A stretch of DNA of 64,000 nt from Monodelphis domestica (Eukaryota > Chordata > Mammalia > Didelphimorphia > Didelphidae). The DNA lies in the NCBI RefSeq assembly GCF_027887165.1, contig NC_077230.1:327344415-327408414 (forward strand). The letters are read 5' to 3'. Positions within the stretch are counted from its first letter, which is position 1. Every line of letters starts with the position of its first letter. A model generated the notes under the pieces. That model was not told the DNA's origin and did not search any database. It saw only the letters and a program-made list of their open reading frames with translations. Shown one piece after another: positions 33,698 through 42,959 of this stretch. Made by a program: the position numbers and the translations under genes.

Positions 33698-33768
33698 GGT
33701 CCAATTTGAACCCAGGACCTTCTGTCTCTAGGCCTGGCTCTCAATCCGCTGAGCTACCCAGCTGTCCC
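33665..33768 (-). repeat. SINE (WSINE1-like) fragment inserted in ERV leader
   Basis: agagtcacacagctgggaag, ccaatttgaacccaggacct, tctaggcctggctctcaatc and head gctgagctacccagctgtccc. This is the 5' half of the SINE only. Its position in the ERV leader dates it after the provirus. Confidence 0.88.
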
Positions 33769-33769
33769 T

Positions 33770-34046
33770 TAAGATTAAAGGGAAGAAAAAGAAAAACTGC
33801 TGATTCCAATTTAACTTAAGGAGAAAAGAGAAGAGAGAAAAAGTTTTTTATACTCACATGTTCTAGCAGCTGTGTCTTTAAGCCAAGTTTTTTTGTTAAA
33901 AGGGACTAAGTGGTGAGACAGTATAGTAAAAAGGCAAGGAATTTCAGAAGTTTATTGAGAGAATTCTTTAGACTCCCGTGTGGTCAGCCACAATTTGACA
34001 AAGAAATCACTTTAAAAGACTGATATATATTAATTTAAGGTCGCCA
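33770..34046 (-). other. ERV leader between primer site and gag
   Basis: Untranslated leader on the minus strand. It holds CTCAATAAACTTCTG at 33963-33949 and a GTGAGTATAAA splice-donor-like site at about 33859. No frame of significance. Confidence 0.5.
34029..34046 (-). promoter_or_regulatory. Putative primer-binding site
   Basis: Minus strand TGGCGACCTTAAATTAAT directly follows the inferred LTR end. The first eight bases equal those of the primer-site-like sequence at 61965, suggesting the same tRNA primer class. The later bases are A/T-decayed. Confidence 0.5.
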
Positions 34047-34047
34047 A

Positions 34048-34972
34048 GGAATTCAGCTATGTAATTCCTAAATGAAAACTCAAGTCAGCAGTCAACCTTT
34101 TATGGAGTTTAATTACAAACAGGATGAAGAAAGGTATTAGAGATAGAGAGAGAGGGGGAGAGAGAAAGGGGAGAGAAGGGAATAGGGCTTAAATACCCCT
34201 TCTGTTTAGGCTGGGCCAAAAGGCCCAAGCCCTTAGATAGCTGGGGCAAAGAAAGGAGATCAGTCCCTATTACTCACGTGACCAAAATGGAGAAACAGTA
34301 TCAGGGGCCTCCACCTCCAGCTTCCTTCAGAGCAAGCTTCTCAGAGCACCTCTCCAACCACTCAGAGCCAAAACTCTCCAACCAACCCCCCCTCAGTCCT
34401 CAGACCCCTCTCTCTTTAAGCAAACCATCCAAGTTCCCTCCCCTCCATTCTCACATCTACCAATCACTGTCCATGTCTTTCCTGTGCCAATGGTGGCTCT
34501 AGCTTAACCCAGGACCGCCCAGAGGTCTGGGGCTTTGCACATGTCTGTTGAAGGTCATATTCTCAAATAATTAAATCTTGATCCTTTGCTACAGCCCTTC
34601 CTAAATCCTGTTACCCTGAGTAGGGTAGAGATTGGAATAATTAAATTTTGATCTATGCTGCAGCCCTTCCTAAATCCTGTTAGGACTGAGTAGGGTGGAG
34701 ATTGTAATTTCCAAGACCTGGTTCTGTCATTCCAAGTATCTCTATTGTATCAATTCTAAAATCAATCATGACTCAAAGAAATTCCTGTTCTATGCTTAAG
34801 CATAGGTCAAAGCCCTTTCCATTGTTCAGCAAAAGGTTTCTGTCCTAAAGTAATCTTAAGAAGGGAGGAGGAGGAACCTCCCATGCCAATGGGGTTCACA
34901 TTCCAATAGAGTTCCCACTATCAATAGGAAATTTTTCAAGTATGAAATTTCCCAATGGTGAAATTTCCAACA
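34048..34972 (-). repeat. 5' LTR of the minus-strand ERV
   Basis: Starts TGTTGGAAATTTC on minus (34972). U3 contains a 70 bp direct repeat (34704-34566). A TATTTAA box lies at 34195-34189 and an AATTAAA polyadenylation-like signal at 34114-34108. It ends just before TGGCGACC at 34046. About 925 bp. The partner 3' LTR is absent. A GA-rich simple stretch at 34141-34180 lies just downstream of the TATA box in transcription direction. Confidence 0.7.
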
Positions 34973-34989
34973 TTTATAAGTCTAAGAAA

Positions 34990-35715
34990 TTTTAAGGTTT
35001 ACAGTAGGAACCAAGGAATCCCCTGCTGAGCAAGTGTCCCTTGAAGACTGTCAGTTGCTGACAGTTAGGAGACTCAGTTGCTGACAACTGGTGAGTCAGT
35101 TGCTAACATTAAGGGCTGGCAGTTGCTGGGAAGGTGGCTGCTGGGGTGAGTTGGTTTGGTTTCTGGTGGTGTGTTGAGTTGGTGGTTGGCAGTTAATTGC
35201 TGGAATATAAAGGTGGACCTGAGCTTACTGAGAGGGCTTTTGGCTTTAGCCTTGGGGCTTTTTGCCTCTGGGCTCTCTGGAGAGCAGAAGGTCTGTCTTG
35301 TAGGCAAGGATCTGCTGTCAGTTGGCTACTGACAGTTGGACTGCTATAGAAAACTGATTGAAGGAGTAAGTGGTAGCTATCTATTATTTTAGGGCATCAG
35401 ATAGGTAGTGAATCATTTATGGATAGTGTAGATTAGATAGGTCTGGTATTTCCCAGGCAAGAAGAAGCTGTCCTCAGAAGACAGTTAGAGGTAGTTATTA
35501 GGAATTTTAGATATATTTATAGGGTATAAGATTACTAATTTCTCTTTCTTCTTTTCTATCTTTCCCTCCTTTACGATATTCTTTTTTATCTCTATTTTAA
35601 TTAAACTAAATTGTTAATTGTTAAAAGCTGTTCTTTTTTCTTTTCTCTGGCTTAAAGGGTTAATATTAATTTACAACTCTACTATATTCTCATTGTGAAG
35701 ATTGGACTAGGCTCT
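34990..35715 (+). repeat. LTR of a second family, plus strand
   Basis: Four spaced CAGTTGCTGACA-like units at 35052, 35075, 35097 and 35120 form a 22-23 bp array in the U3-like part. TATAAAGG lies at about 35206. The right end is T/A-rich with attttaattaaacta and then ctggcttaaagggttaatat. This is typical LTR architecture. Exact ends not defined. Confidence 0.55.
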
Positions 35716-35719
35716 CCCC

Positions 35720-36565
35720 TGATTGTAACAATGAAAGTACTTAGCTCTTTGTTGATTATGAAGATTAAATTATAATCCCCTGTCTATCTTTAGATTTAAT
35801 CCCCAAAGTGTAAGCACAGTAGTTAAAGTTGAATATAGAGATCTATTTTTAGATTTTAATCCCCATAAATATAAACACAGTACTTAAAAGTTAAGTATGG
35901 AGATCTACCCATTTTGGATTTAACCAAAAAAGATACAAACACCCATCTCACACCTTGAGTGGGAGAGCTGTGACCCACATGTGAAAGAATGAGTGACGAA
36001 TCAGAATTGACTGACTGCCTTCTGAGTGGTCCTAGTGCGGAGCATTAACTGTGATTGGTAGACATAAAGATTAAGGGAAATGACCCAAGAAAAAAGATCT
36101 TTAAAAGAAAGAGACATGGGCCTGAACTCAACTCTTCTGGGAATTCTGCTGGACATTCCAATTGGACTTTCACTTCTGCTGGAGTTCTACTGGCAATTCT
36201 ACTGGAGTGGAGAATGATTCTTCAGAAGAGTGCTGATTGGATCTGTTTTTTTCCTGATGACCCTGTTCCCTGACAAATGGTGAGTGTAAAGGCTGACTCC
36301 TTTTCCCTTGGCATTTCTGGAGGAACCAGCCTCTGGAGAGGCCCATCATCTTGAGCCTCTTTTCCCTTGGCTGGGGCTTCTGAACTCCTCTGGCTCAGAG
36401 GAGGCCGGAGCAGCTATCTCTCTCTTTTTCTTCTCTCTTTCTTCCTTAATATCTTCTCTCTTTATTATAAATTAAACTACCATAAATTCCATTCTGACTT
36501 TAGTAATTCATTTGGGATTTAATAATTAAATTCCTGGCCACCAACTAAAATATTATTCAGTCCAA
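35720..36565 (+). repeat. LTR of a third family, plus strand
   Basis: Left part contains repeated blocks (atctttagatttaatcccca and ttttagattttaatccccat, each near an agcacagtagttaaag or acacagtacttaaaag variant). A ctttaaaagaaagagacatg TATA-like site lies at about 36100. The 3' part is CTTTATTATAAATTAAACTA, then taattaaattcctggccacc. I read it as a solo LTR. The 36055-36273 frame within it is not a gene. Confidence 0.55.
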
Positions 36566-36569
36566 CCAT

Positions 36570-37240
36570 AAGTTTAACATCATTAAAACTTAAATTATTA
36601 AAAGCTGCTCTCTTATTGTGTCAAAACCCCTATTTTAACCCTTACACTAGGAAGGGTAGAGATGACATGTTACAAGGTGACTGTAAGAATGAAAATGAAG
36701 CCATATGAAAGCGTTCTGCAAAACTATAAAGTAACATGATTTCAGAGTCCTCAGTGACTATATATATACATATATACGGAAAAAAAAATCTCTCTTTTCC
36801 TACATAGTAGTCATCCAGATTTTGCTTCAAGTACTCCAATAAGGAAGAAACATCACTTTCTGAGGCAACTCATTTTACCCTCCTAATGGTTACAAAGTTT
36901 TTCCCTGACATCCCCTAAATCTATCTGTCTCTGCCCTTTCTAAAACCAGAAGCAAATGACCCCGATTCACCCCTTCCTACCTGATAGCCCGTCAAATACA
37001 TAAAAACAAACAACTAAGTGCTCCTCCCTGAGATTTCTTTTCTCCAAGATTTAACATCTTCTACTTCCTCACTGGTCTTCACATGGCATGGGCTGGAGTC
37101 CCTTCCCCATTCTGACTATCCTTCTCTGGATAAACTCCAGTTTATCAAAATCTTTCCCATTCTGTGGTACTGAGAATAGAACAAAGAATGCTTTGTATGG
37201 CATAACTAGGGTAGAGTTCCGTGGATACTTTGTTTCTAAA
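36570..37240. other. No gene recognised
   Basis: Intergenic DNA. The small minus frame at 36642-36839 has no support. Confidence 0.5.
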
Positions 37241-37241
37241 T

Positions 37242-37490
37242 GAGCAGTGAGATGGTATAGTGGATAGTGCCTGACCTGGAGTCAGGAAGACTCATGTTCC
37301 TGAGTTCAAATCTGGCCTCAGCCACTTACTAGCCATGTGACCCTGGGCAAGTCACTTAATCCTTTTGACCTTAGTTTCCTCACCTGTAAAATGAGATGGA
37401 GAAGGAAATGGTAAACCACTCTTTTTTTGCCAAGGCAACCCCAAATAAAATCATGAAGATTCACACATGACTGAAAATGACTGAACAACA
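37242..37490 (+). repeat. MAR1 SINE, plus strand, full length
   Basis: agtgagatggtatagtggat head, gagttcaaatctggcctcag, tgggcaagtcacttaatcct, agatggagaaggaaatggta, gccaaggcaaccccaaataa and cacatgactgaaaatgactg tail, in sense order. An internal duplication of 'cctgagttc' type text lies near 37300. Confidence 0.93.
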
Positions 37491-37504
37491 AACATTTTTT
37501 TCCT

Positions 37505-37698
37505 TAAAAAAATATTTTGTCTTAGAATCAATACTATGTATCAGTTCCAAGCCAGAAGACAGGTTGGGATTAGGCAATGGGGGTTAAGTGATTTGCCCAG
37601 GATCACACAGCTTCTTAGCTTGGACACTTCTTAGTGTCCAAGGCCAGATTTAAACACAGGACTTCCCAGTTATAAACTAAACCACCTAGTTTTCCCTA
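37505..37698 (-). repeat. SINE (WSINE1-like), minus strand
   Basis: ttgtcttagaatcaatacta, ggcaatgggggttaagtgat, ttgcccaggatcacacagct, then a local duplication of cttcttag/cttggacact text, and a degraded head ctaaaccacctagttttccc. Confidence 0.85.
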
Positions 37699-37716
37699 AC
37701 AAATGCTTCTTTTTAA

Positions 37717-37910
37717 TTTAAAAACCCTTACCTTCTATTTTGGAATCAATACTCTGTGCTGGTTCCAAGGCAGAGGTAAGAGCTAGACAATGAGGGTTAA
37801 GTGACTTTTCCGAGGTCACACATTTAGGGAGTATCTGAGGCCAAATTTGAATCCAGGACTTGCCATCTCCAGACCTGGCTCTCAATCCACTGAGCCACCA
37901 AGCTCCCCCT
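37717..37910 (-). repeat. SINE (WSINE1-like), minus strand
   Basis: aaaacccttaccttctattt, tggaatcaatactctgtgct, caatgagggttaagtgactt, ttccgaggtcacacatttag, and head ccactgagccaccaagctcccc. Lies 20 bp from another copy in the same orientation. Confidence 0.9.
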
Positions 37911-37919
37911 AAAAATGTT

Positions 37920-39150
37920 TCTTAATTCTATAGGATAGTAGGGTGATACTTCTTAATGTATCAAAGTCTGGTCCAGTAGAGAAAACTATTAACTGGAACC
38001 AATTCCATATTCATAGTTCTTGTCTCTGGATTTCTCTCTACTATCTGTGATTATGGTTCTCTTAGTAACAAATAAGTCACTCATGGTTAGCAGAATGTTC
38101 TCTGGAAAACCAGATATGGGGCTGTAATTCTGGGCAAATTGCCTATAGTTTTTCACCCCATGAAACTGAGTGAGAAGGAAAAGCTTTTTGTCCTCCCGTC
38201 TGCTTCTGGTTTGGATTTGGCCGGAGCTTGTTGGTTGTGTAAGAGGGGAAGAATTCAGGCTTCTAGCTCTCTAAGGGAAAAGCAAACAAATGAAATGGAT
38301 GACAAATCATTTGTCCAAGACCTTAAACCAACCTGGCTCCCAGTGCTGCTGGGATGGTATTGGGAGCCAATTTCCTGGAGCAATTAGAAAATCTTACAAG
38401 CTATAATGTTTTCCAGGCCCCGATAGGAAAAGTCAGGGGCAGTATTTTCTCCCTAGCTATTCCTTAAAGCCATTTGAAATGGGCCTCTCCACTGGAGTGG
38501 GAGAGAGTTCAACTACATCCCCAATTTCAGATTTTTTGAAGGGGGTATGGAAGAAGGGAAGAGAATGAGGAGGCAAAAAGCTTCCCATTCTCTACAGATT
38601 CTTCTATTCCTGAGAACTAGTATAGTGACAGTGGGAAAAGGCTCAAAACTTTGGTTTGGAGGCAACACACGCTGAATTGTCTCATTTGGTTTTAAAGAAA
38701 ATTAATTTTTCGTGAGTCTAGCTAACATCAATGAGTACAAACATACCAATATAGAAGGGACCAAAAAAAAGTGATATATGAAATGATCAAACACTGTGAT
38801 ATGTTTTTAACAAAATCTGTTAAATTTTTACAATGAACTCAATTGTCTTTTGTGTCTCCTGTGAACTTTTTTCCTATAGTTTTTTTCTTAATTTCCTCTC
38901 CCCTCCCCCCAACTCTATCACTTTGCTACTTCAAGTTTTCCCTTATAACAAATATGTAATAGTCAAGCAAAATATATCAACACATTAGCCATGGTGGAAA
39001 AGGCTATGGCTCATTTTGTACTGTTAATCTTCTCTTCTTAGAGCCTGGCGATATCTCTTATAGTATCTGGGGTTTGCATCTAATAAAAGTAAAGAAAAAA
39101 CACAGTTTATGAAGTTTCATACAAATTTTAGCCAAAAGCTAAAATAGTTA
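37920..39150. other. No gene recognised
   Basis: Intergenic. The 38139-38387 plus frame (82 codons) has no recognisable domain and no flanking splice signals. Confidence 0.45.
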
Positions 39151-39154
39151 TTAT

Positions 39155-39232
39155 CCATTCATTCATTCATTCATGCACATCATTTATTGAATGCCTACTA
39201 TGTGCAAAGGTCTGTCAGGTATTTAATCATAA
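39155..39232. repeat. (CATT)n plus ancient repeat start
   Basis: Six CATT units, then catttattgaatgcctacta and tgtgcaaaggtctgtcaggt, the same opening as the old repeat at 21685 and 23950. Confidence 0.5.
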
Positions 39233-39234
39233 GA

Positions 39235-39440
39235 AGCATAGGGTAGTAAATGAATGCTGGACTAGGAGTCCAGGACTAGGAAGACCTAGATTCAAATCAT
39301 GTCTCAGCCATTTAGCTGTGTGACCATGGAAAAGTTATTTAATTTTTCTGATCCTCAGTTTCTTCAGCTATAAAATACAGATGATACCTGTAATATTTCC
39401 TACACACTTTTTTGAGAGATATGCATGAAGTGCTTTGTAA
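39235..39440 (+). repeat. MIR/CORE-SINE, plus strand
   Basis: aggaagacctagattcaaat, catttagctgtgtgaccatg, gatcctcagtttcttcagct, acagatgatacctgtaatat and gcatgaagtgctttgtaaac: sense CORE-SINE with MIR-like tail. Confidence 0.75.
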
Positions 39441-39445
39441 ACTTT

Positions 39446-40370
39446 TTTTTTCCTTGCTGGAACTTTTTTTTTAATTTTTAAAATTTATTATAGTTTTCCA
39501 TGGTCACATGATTCATGATCCCCTAGCCCTGGCTCTCTCCTCTCCCTCCCAGAACTGACAAGCAATTCCACTGGGTTATGCCTGTATCATTATTCAAAAC
39601 CTATTTCCATGTTTTTCATATTTGCAGTAGAGTGATCTTTTAACATCAAAATCCTAATCACATCCCTATCACACTGTGTGATTGATCATATATTTTTCTA
39701 ATGCATTTCTGTTCCCACAGTTCTTTTTCTGGATGTGGATAACATTCTTTCTCCTAAGTTTCTCTGGATTGTCCTGGGTCATCAAATTGCTGCTAGTAGA
39801 GAAGTTCATTGCATTCCATTGTGCCACAGTGTATCAGTCTCCGTGTACATTGTTCTCCTGGTTCTGCTCCTTTGACTCTGCATTAGTTCCTGGAGGTTGT
39901 TCCAGATCACGTAGAATTCCTCCACTTTATTATTCCTTTGAGCACAATAGTATTCTATCACCAACATATACCACAATTTGTTCAGCCATTCTCCAATTGA
40001 AGGGCATCCCCTCATTTTCCATTTTTTTGTCACCACAAAGAACGCAGCTATGAATATGCTTGTACAAGTCTTTTTCCTTATTATCTCTTTAGGCTGGATC
40101 AAAGGGCAGACATTCTTTATTGCCCCCAAATTGCCCTCAAGAATGGTTGGATTAATTCACAACTCTACCAGCAGTGTATTAGAGTCCCAATTTTGCCACA
40201 TCCCCTCCAGCATTCATTACTTTCCTTTGCTGCCATATTGGCCAATCTGCTAGGCGTGAGGTGGTACTTCAGAGTTGTTTTAATCTGTATTTCTTAAGCA
40301 GGAAGGATTTAGAACACTTTTTCATGTGCTCATTGATAGTTTTGATTTGTGTAAACTAAGTCCTCTAGTT
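39446..40370 (-). mobile_element. L1 3' end (minus strand, 5'-truncated)
   Basis: T run at 39446-39472 is the reverse poly-A. 39480-39720 is 3' UTR, and 39720-40370 is antisense of the ORF2 C-terminal region. It mirrors the plus-strand L1 at 56400-57235 almost feature by feature (for example gttccacattgatc-like 'ccaatcattctt' and gggaatggctgaac equivalents). The open frames across it on both strands are repeat shadows. Confidence 0.88.
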
Positions 40371-40429
40371 AGGAAGTATTCTTCTTCTTTGTCTGGGTCC
40401 AGTAAGGAAGTATTCCTATATTTGACAAT

Positions 40430-40725
40430 GCATTTCATAATCTTCCATCCACACTTGCTTCCACAGCACATAGACTAAAATCAAAAGCTTCCACCCTGAT
40501 TCAAATCCCAGCTAAAACAGATTCCTCCATGAAGTTTGCCACATATGCCAGCTTTCATGGAGCTCTCTTTCATTAGTCAATAACCCATGATTGTGCATTT
40601 AATTATGTACTGCTTGATTCATTTTTCTGTTCTGTTTTCTCTGTGACTAAATTTGATGCTCCTTAGGGGGCAAGGACTATGAAATTACTTTTGTTCCAGA
40701 ACTGTGTGGCATTCAGTCACTAAGT
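40430..40725 (+). repeat. L2 LINE 3' relic, plus strand
   Basis: cattcttcatccacacttgc-like text, tgaagtttgccacatatgcc and then ttgatgctccttaggggcaa, aggactatgaaattactttt resemble the L2 3' end. Diverged. Confidence 0.4.
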
Positions 40726-40729
40726 GGAT

Positions 40730-40840
40730 AAAGGCCAGATTCAATCTGAAAGACCTGAATGGAAGTCCTGCTTCTGACAGATACTAGTTGTTGCTGTGAG
40801 CGAGTCACTCAGACTTTCACAGCTCTAAGGACCTAAGACG
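40730..40840 (+). repeat. SINE relic, plus strand
   Basis: ctaagtggataaaggccaga, acctgaatggaagtcctgct, gagcgagtcactcagacttt. Short diverged tRNA-headed SINE. Confidence 0.4.
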
Positions 40841-41189
40841 ATAGGTTACAAAACCATTGCACTCCTGCATTTGTAGGAGGTCCATATGCCGAAGAAATCA
40901 CAACACTGCCCCCCCCCTCCAAAATTACAAAGCTGATTCTCTAGACAGTAGTTTGTACATTAACATCATAAATTCAGTGAAACTTTCCACAGGTTTTATA
41001 GACCAGAACATTAGCTACATAGATGATAAGTTGTGACACCCTATATTAACAAAGAATCTATGTAGTCATTTATTACACAAAGTGAATCATTTTCAACCTA
41101 GGCTCATAGATTAAGAGCCCAAATTGACTTCATAGACTATGGACGCTAAACCTTTCATTTTTCAGATAAGAAGTTAACAAATGCTTATC

Positions 41190-41665
41190 GTTGGTCCTGT
41201 TTTTGAAAAGGCTCAATGTCCTCACGAGGGTCACATCTGGACTCACTTGGGAACCGACTGTGAACAAACAGAACTGCACAGAGTCAGCTGCCTCATTCTC
41301 CCTTCCAGTAAACCAAGTCCAGAGATGAGAGAGACACAAGTCAAAACGTGCCCCGGAGGCGGAGGATGTCAGCCTCAGCTCCAAGCCCTGTACAGCGCCT
41401 GTGTCAGCCACCCGCCTGTATCAGCCGCCCTCCTGGCAGGTGGAACAAACTTGTTCCCACCTTCCGGCAGGGGCAGGTGTGGATCCACACAGACGTTTCC
41501 GGAGGTGTGGCCACTCTGCAGGCTACGACTTCTGGAGCCACTGGGAAGAAGGGCAAAGTGTGAACAATGTGGGTGGGAAATCCCGAAGAAGGGCCAGCCA
41601 GCTGTCAGGCTTATAAATGTAGTTTCAGCCATCTCTGGAAGATCTCGTAAAGTATCCCACACACA
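41190..41665. other. GC-rich, CpG-bearing low-copy segment
   Basis: An isolated GC-rich patch with about 15-20 CpGs in an AT-rich, CpG-poor region. Several overlapping frames are open on both strands, a typical effect of high GC. It contains cttataaatgtag at about 41611 and GC-rich motifs such as cacctgcc/gcaggtg E-boxes. No protein domain recognised. A regulatory element or an old promoter is possible. Confidence 0.3.
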
Positions 41666-41687
41666 TTCACAACCCCTCCCCCCCTTT

Positions 41688-41882
41688 TTTAAACCTTTAC
41701 CTTCTGTCTTAGAATAAATAGTCCACATTGGTTCCAAGGCAGAAGAGTGAAGAGCTAGGCAATTGGGGTTAAGTGATTTACCCAGGGTCACATAGCTAGG
41801 AAGTGTGTCTGAGGCCACATTTGAACCTAGAATCTCCCATCTCCGGGCCTGGCGTTGTCCAAGGAGCAATCTAGATGCCCCC
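41688..41882 (-). repeat. SINE (WSINE1-like), minus strand
   Basis: tttaaacctttaccttctgt, cattggttccaaggcagaag, gggttaagtgatttacccag, catagctaggaagtgtgtct, atttgaacctagaatctccc and a degraded head agcaatctagatgcccc. Confidence 0.9.
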
Positions 41883-41884
41883 CA

Positions 41885-42750
41885 GCCCTACCGAACTATG
41901 GAAGGACACAGTTTGGCCCATATGTCCTATATTCTCAGCCTCCAACGAAAGACATCATTTCTATTAGTGGGGTAAGAATTGTACTGATTAACATTTACTG
42001 CTTATACAGAACAATTAGAAACATTTACACAACAGTAACATTATAAAAACAAACAACTTGAGGCACTCAGGAATTCTGAGAAATTCATTGGCCAAGATTA
42101 TTACAGAGAAATGATGATAAAGCACCCTGCTTGCACACCACATAGGCGCCACAGGAAGTGCTATGAATGAGACATATTTTGGTCATGGTGACTACAGGAA
42201 TTCATTTGCCTGACCAAGAGTATTGGTTAAAATAATTTTGTTTTTCTTTTTTTTTCACTAGTGGGGTGAGAGGAGAGAGAAAATCCATTTTTGCTTACTG
42301 AAATTTTTTTAAAGGCACCATAACATAGCATCCCTCTCCTATTCTAAACATGAAAACTGGCTCCCTTCTGCATCTCCTTGCCAGCATTGCTTTCATTGAT
42401 TCTGGTATTTATAATTAAGACAGGAACCTTAGCCTCAAGGTGAGTATAATTTAGTAAAAAAAAAAAAAGCCTCTACTCTAGTATCAATCTAGTACTTTTC
42501 AAATTTTTACAGGAGGGTGGAGAACTTAGGCCCAAGTGATTGGTCTTCTTATCATCCCTGGCCCTTAGATCACTTAGCCACGTGAAAGAATACCAATAGG
42601 AGAAAGAATGAGACATAAGCAGGTACATTTGAATGTATCTATAAAAATGGGTTGTCTTCTAAGTATTCACTTTGGAAAGTTCAACTTTGGGTATATTACA
42701 ATAATAATGAACAGCATCAAAAAATTTTTGGAATTTCTTAAAACTGCCTT
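41885..42750. other. No gene recognised
   Basis: AT-rich intergenic sequence with short A and T runs; nothing supported. Confidence 0.5.
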
Positions 42751-42754
42751 CAGG

Positions 42755-42955
42755 GGACATGTAGTGGGCTCAGTGGATTGAGAGCCAGGCCTAGAGAAGG
42801 AGGTCCTGGGTTAAAATTTGGCCTCAGAAACTTCCTAGCTCTGTGTCCCTGGGCAAGTCACTTAACTCTACTTGCTCAGCCCTTGCCATTCTTCTGTGTT
42901 GGAGGCTATGTTTAGTATCAATTCTAAGACAGAAGGTAAGGGTTACTTTATTTTT
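42755..42955 (+). repeat. SINE (WSINE1-like), plus strand
   Basis: gtgggctcagtggattgaga, gccaggcctagagaaggagg, tgggcaagtcacttaactct, ttgccattcttctgtgttgg and aattctaagacagaaggtaa, ending in T/A text. Full length. Confidence 0.9.
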
Positions 42956-42959
42956 TTTT

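Larger units (their letters stand above)
30060..34972 (-). mobile_element. Endogenous retrovirus, minus strand, 3'-truncated provirus
   Basis: Order along the minus strand: 5' LTR (34972-34048), a primer-site-like TGGCGACC, a leader (interrupted by a SINE), a Gag frame, a combined gag/protease/reverse-transcriptase frame, then the start of the connection/RNase H region. It stops abruptly at about 30060. There is no env and no 3' LTR. The reverse transcriptase carries YVDD and the LPQG block typical of class I (gamma-like) ERVs. Frameshifts near 32800, 32030, 31740 and 30390 show it is a dead copy. Confidence 0.9.

Noticed and set aside
35074-35307. 77-codon minus frame rich in Pro/Ser/Lys
   Set aside because: Lies in the repeated U3-like part of a plus-strand LTR; no domain.
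39682-40253. Frames of 90-123 codons on both strands
   Set aside because: They lie in the antisense and sense of an L1 3' end, which also recurs at 56.5-57.0 kb.
41181-41869. Several overlapping frames up to 178 codons
   Set aside because: High GC lowers stop frequency; frames conflict with each other, run into a SINE, and show no domain.
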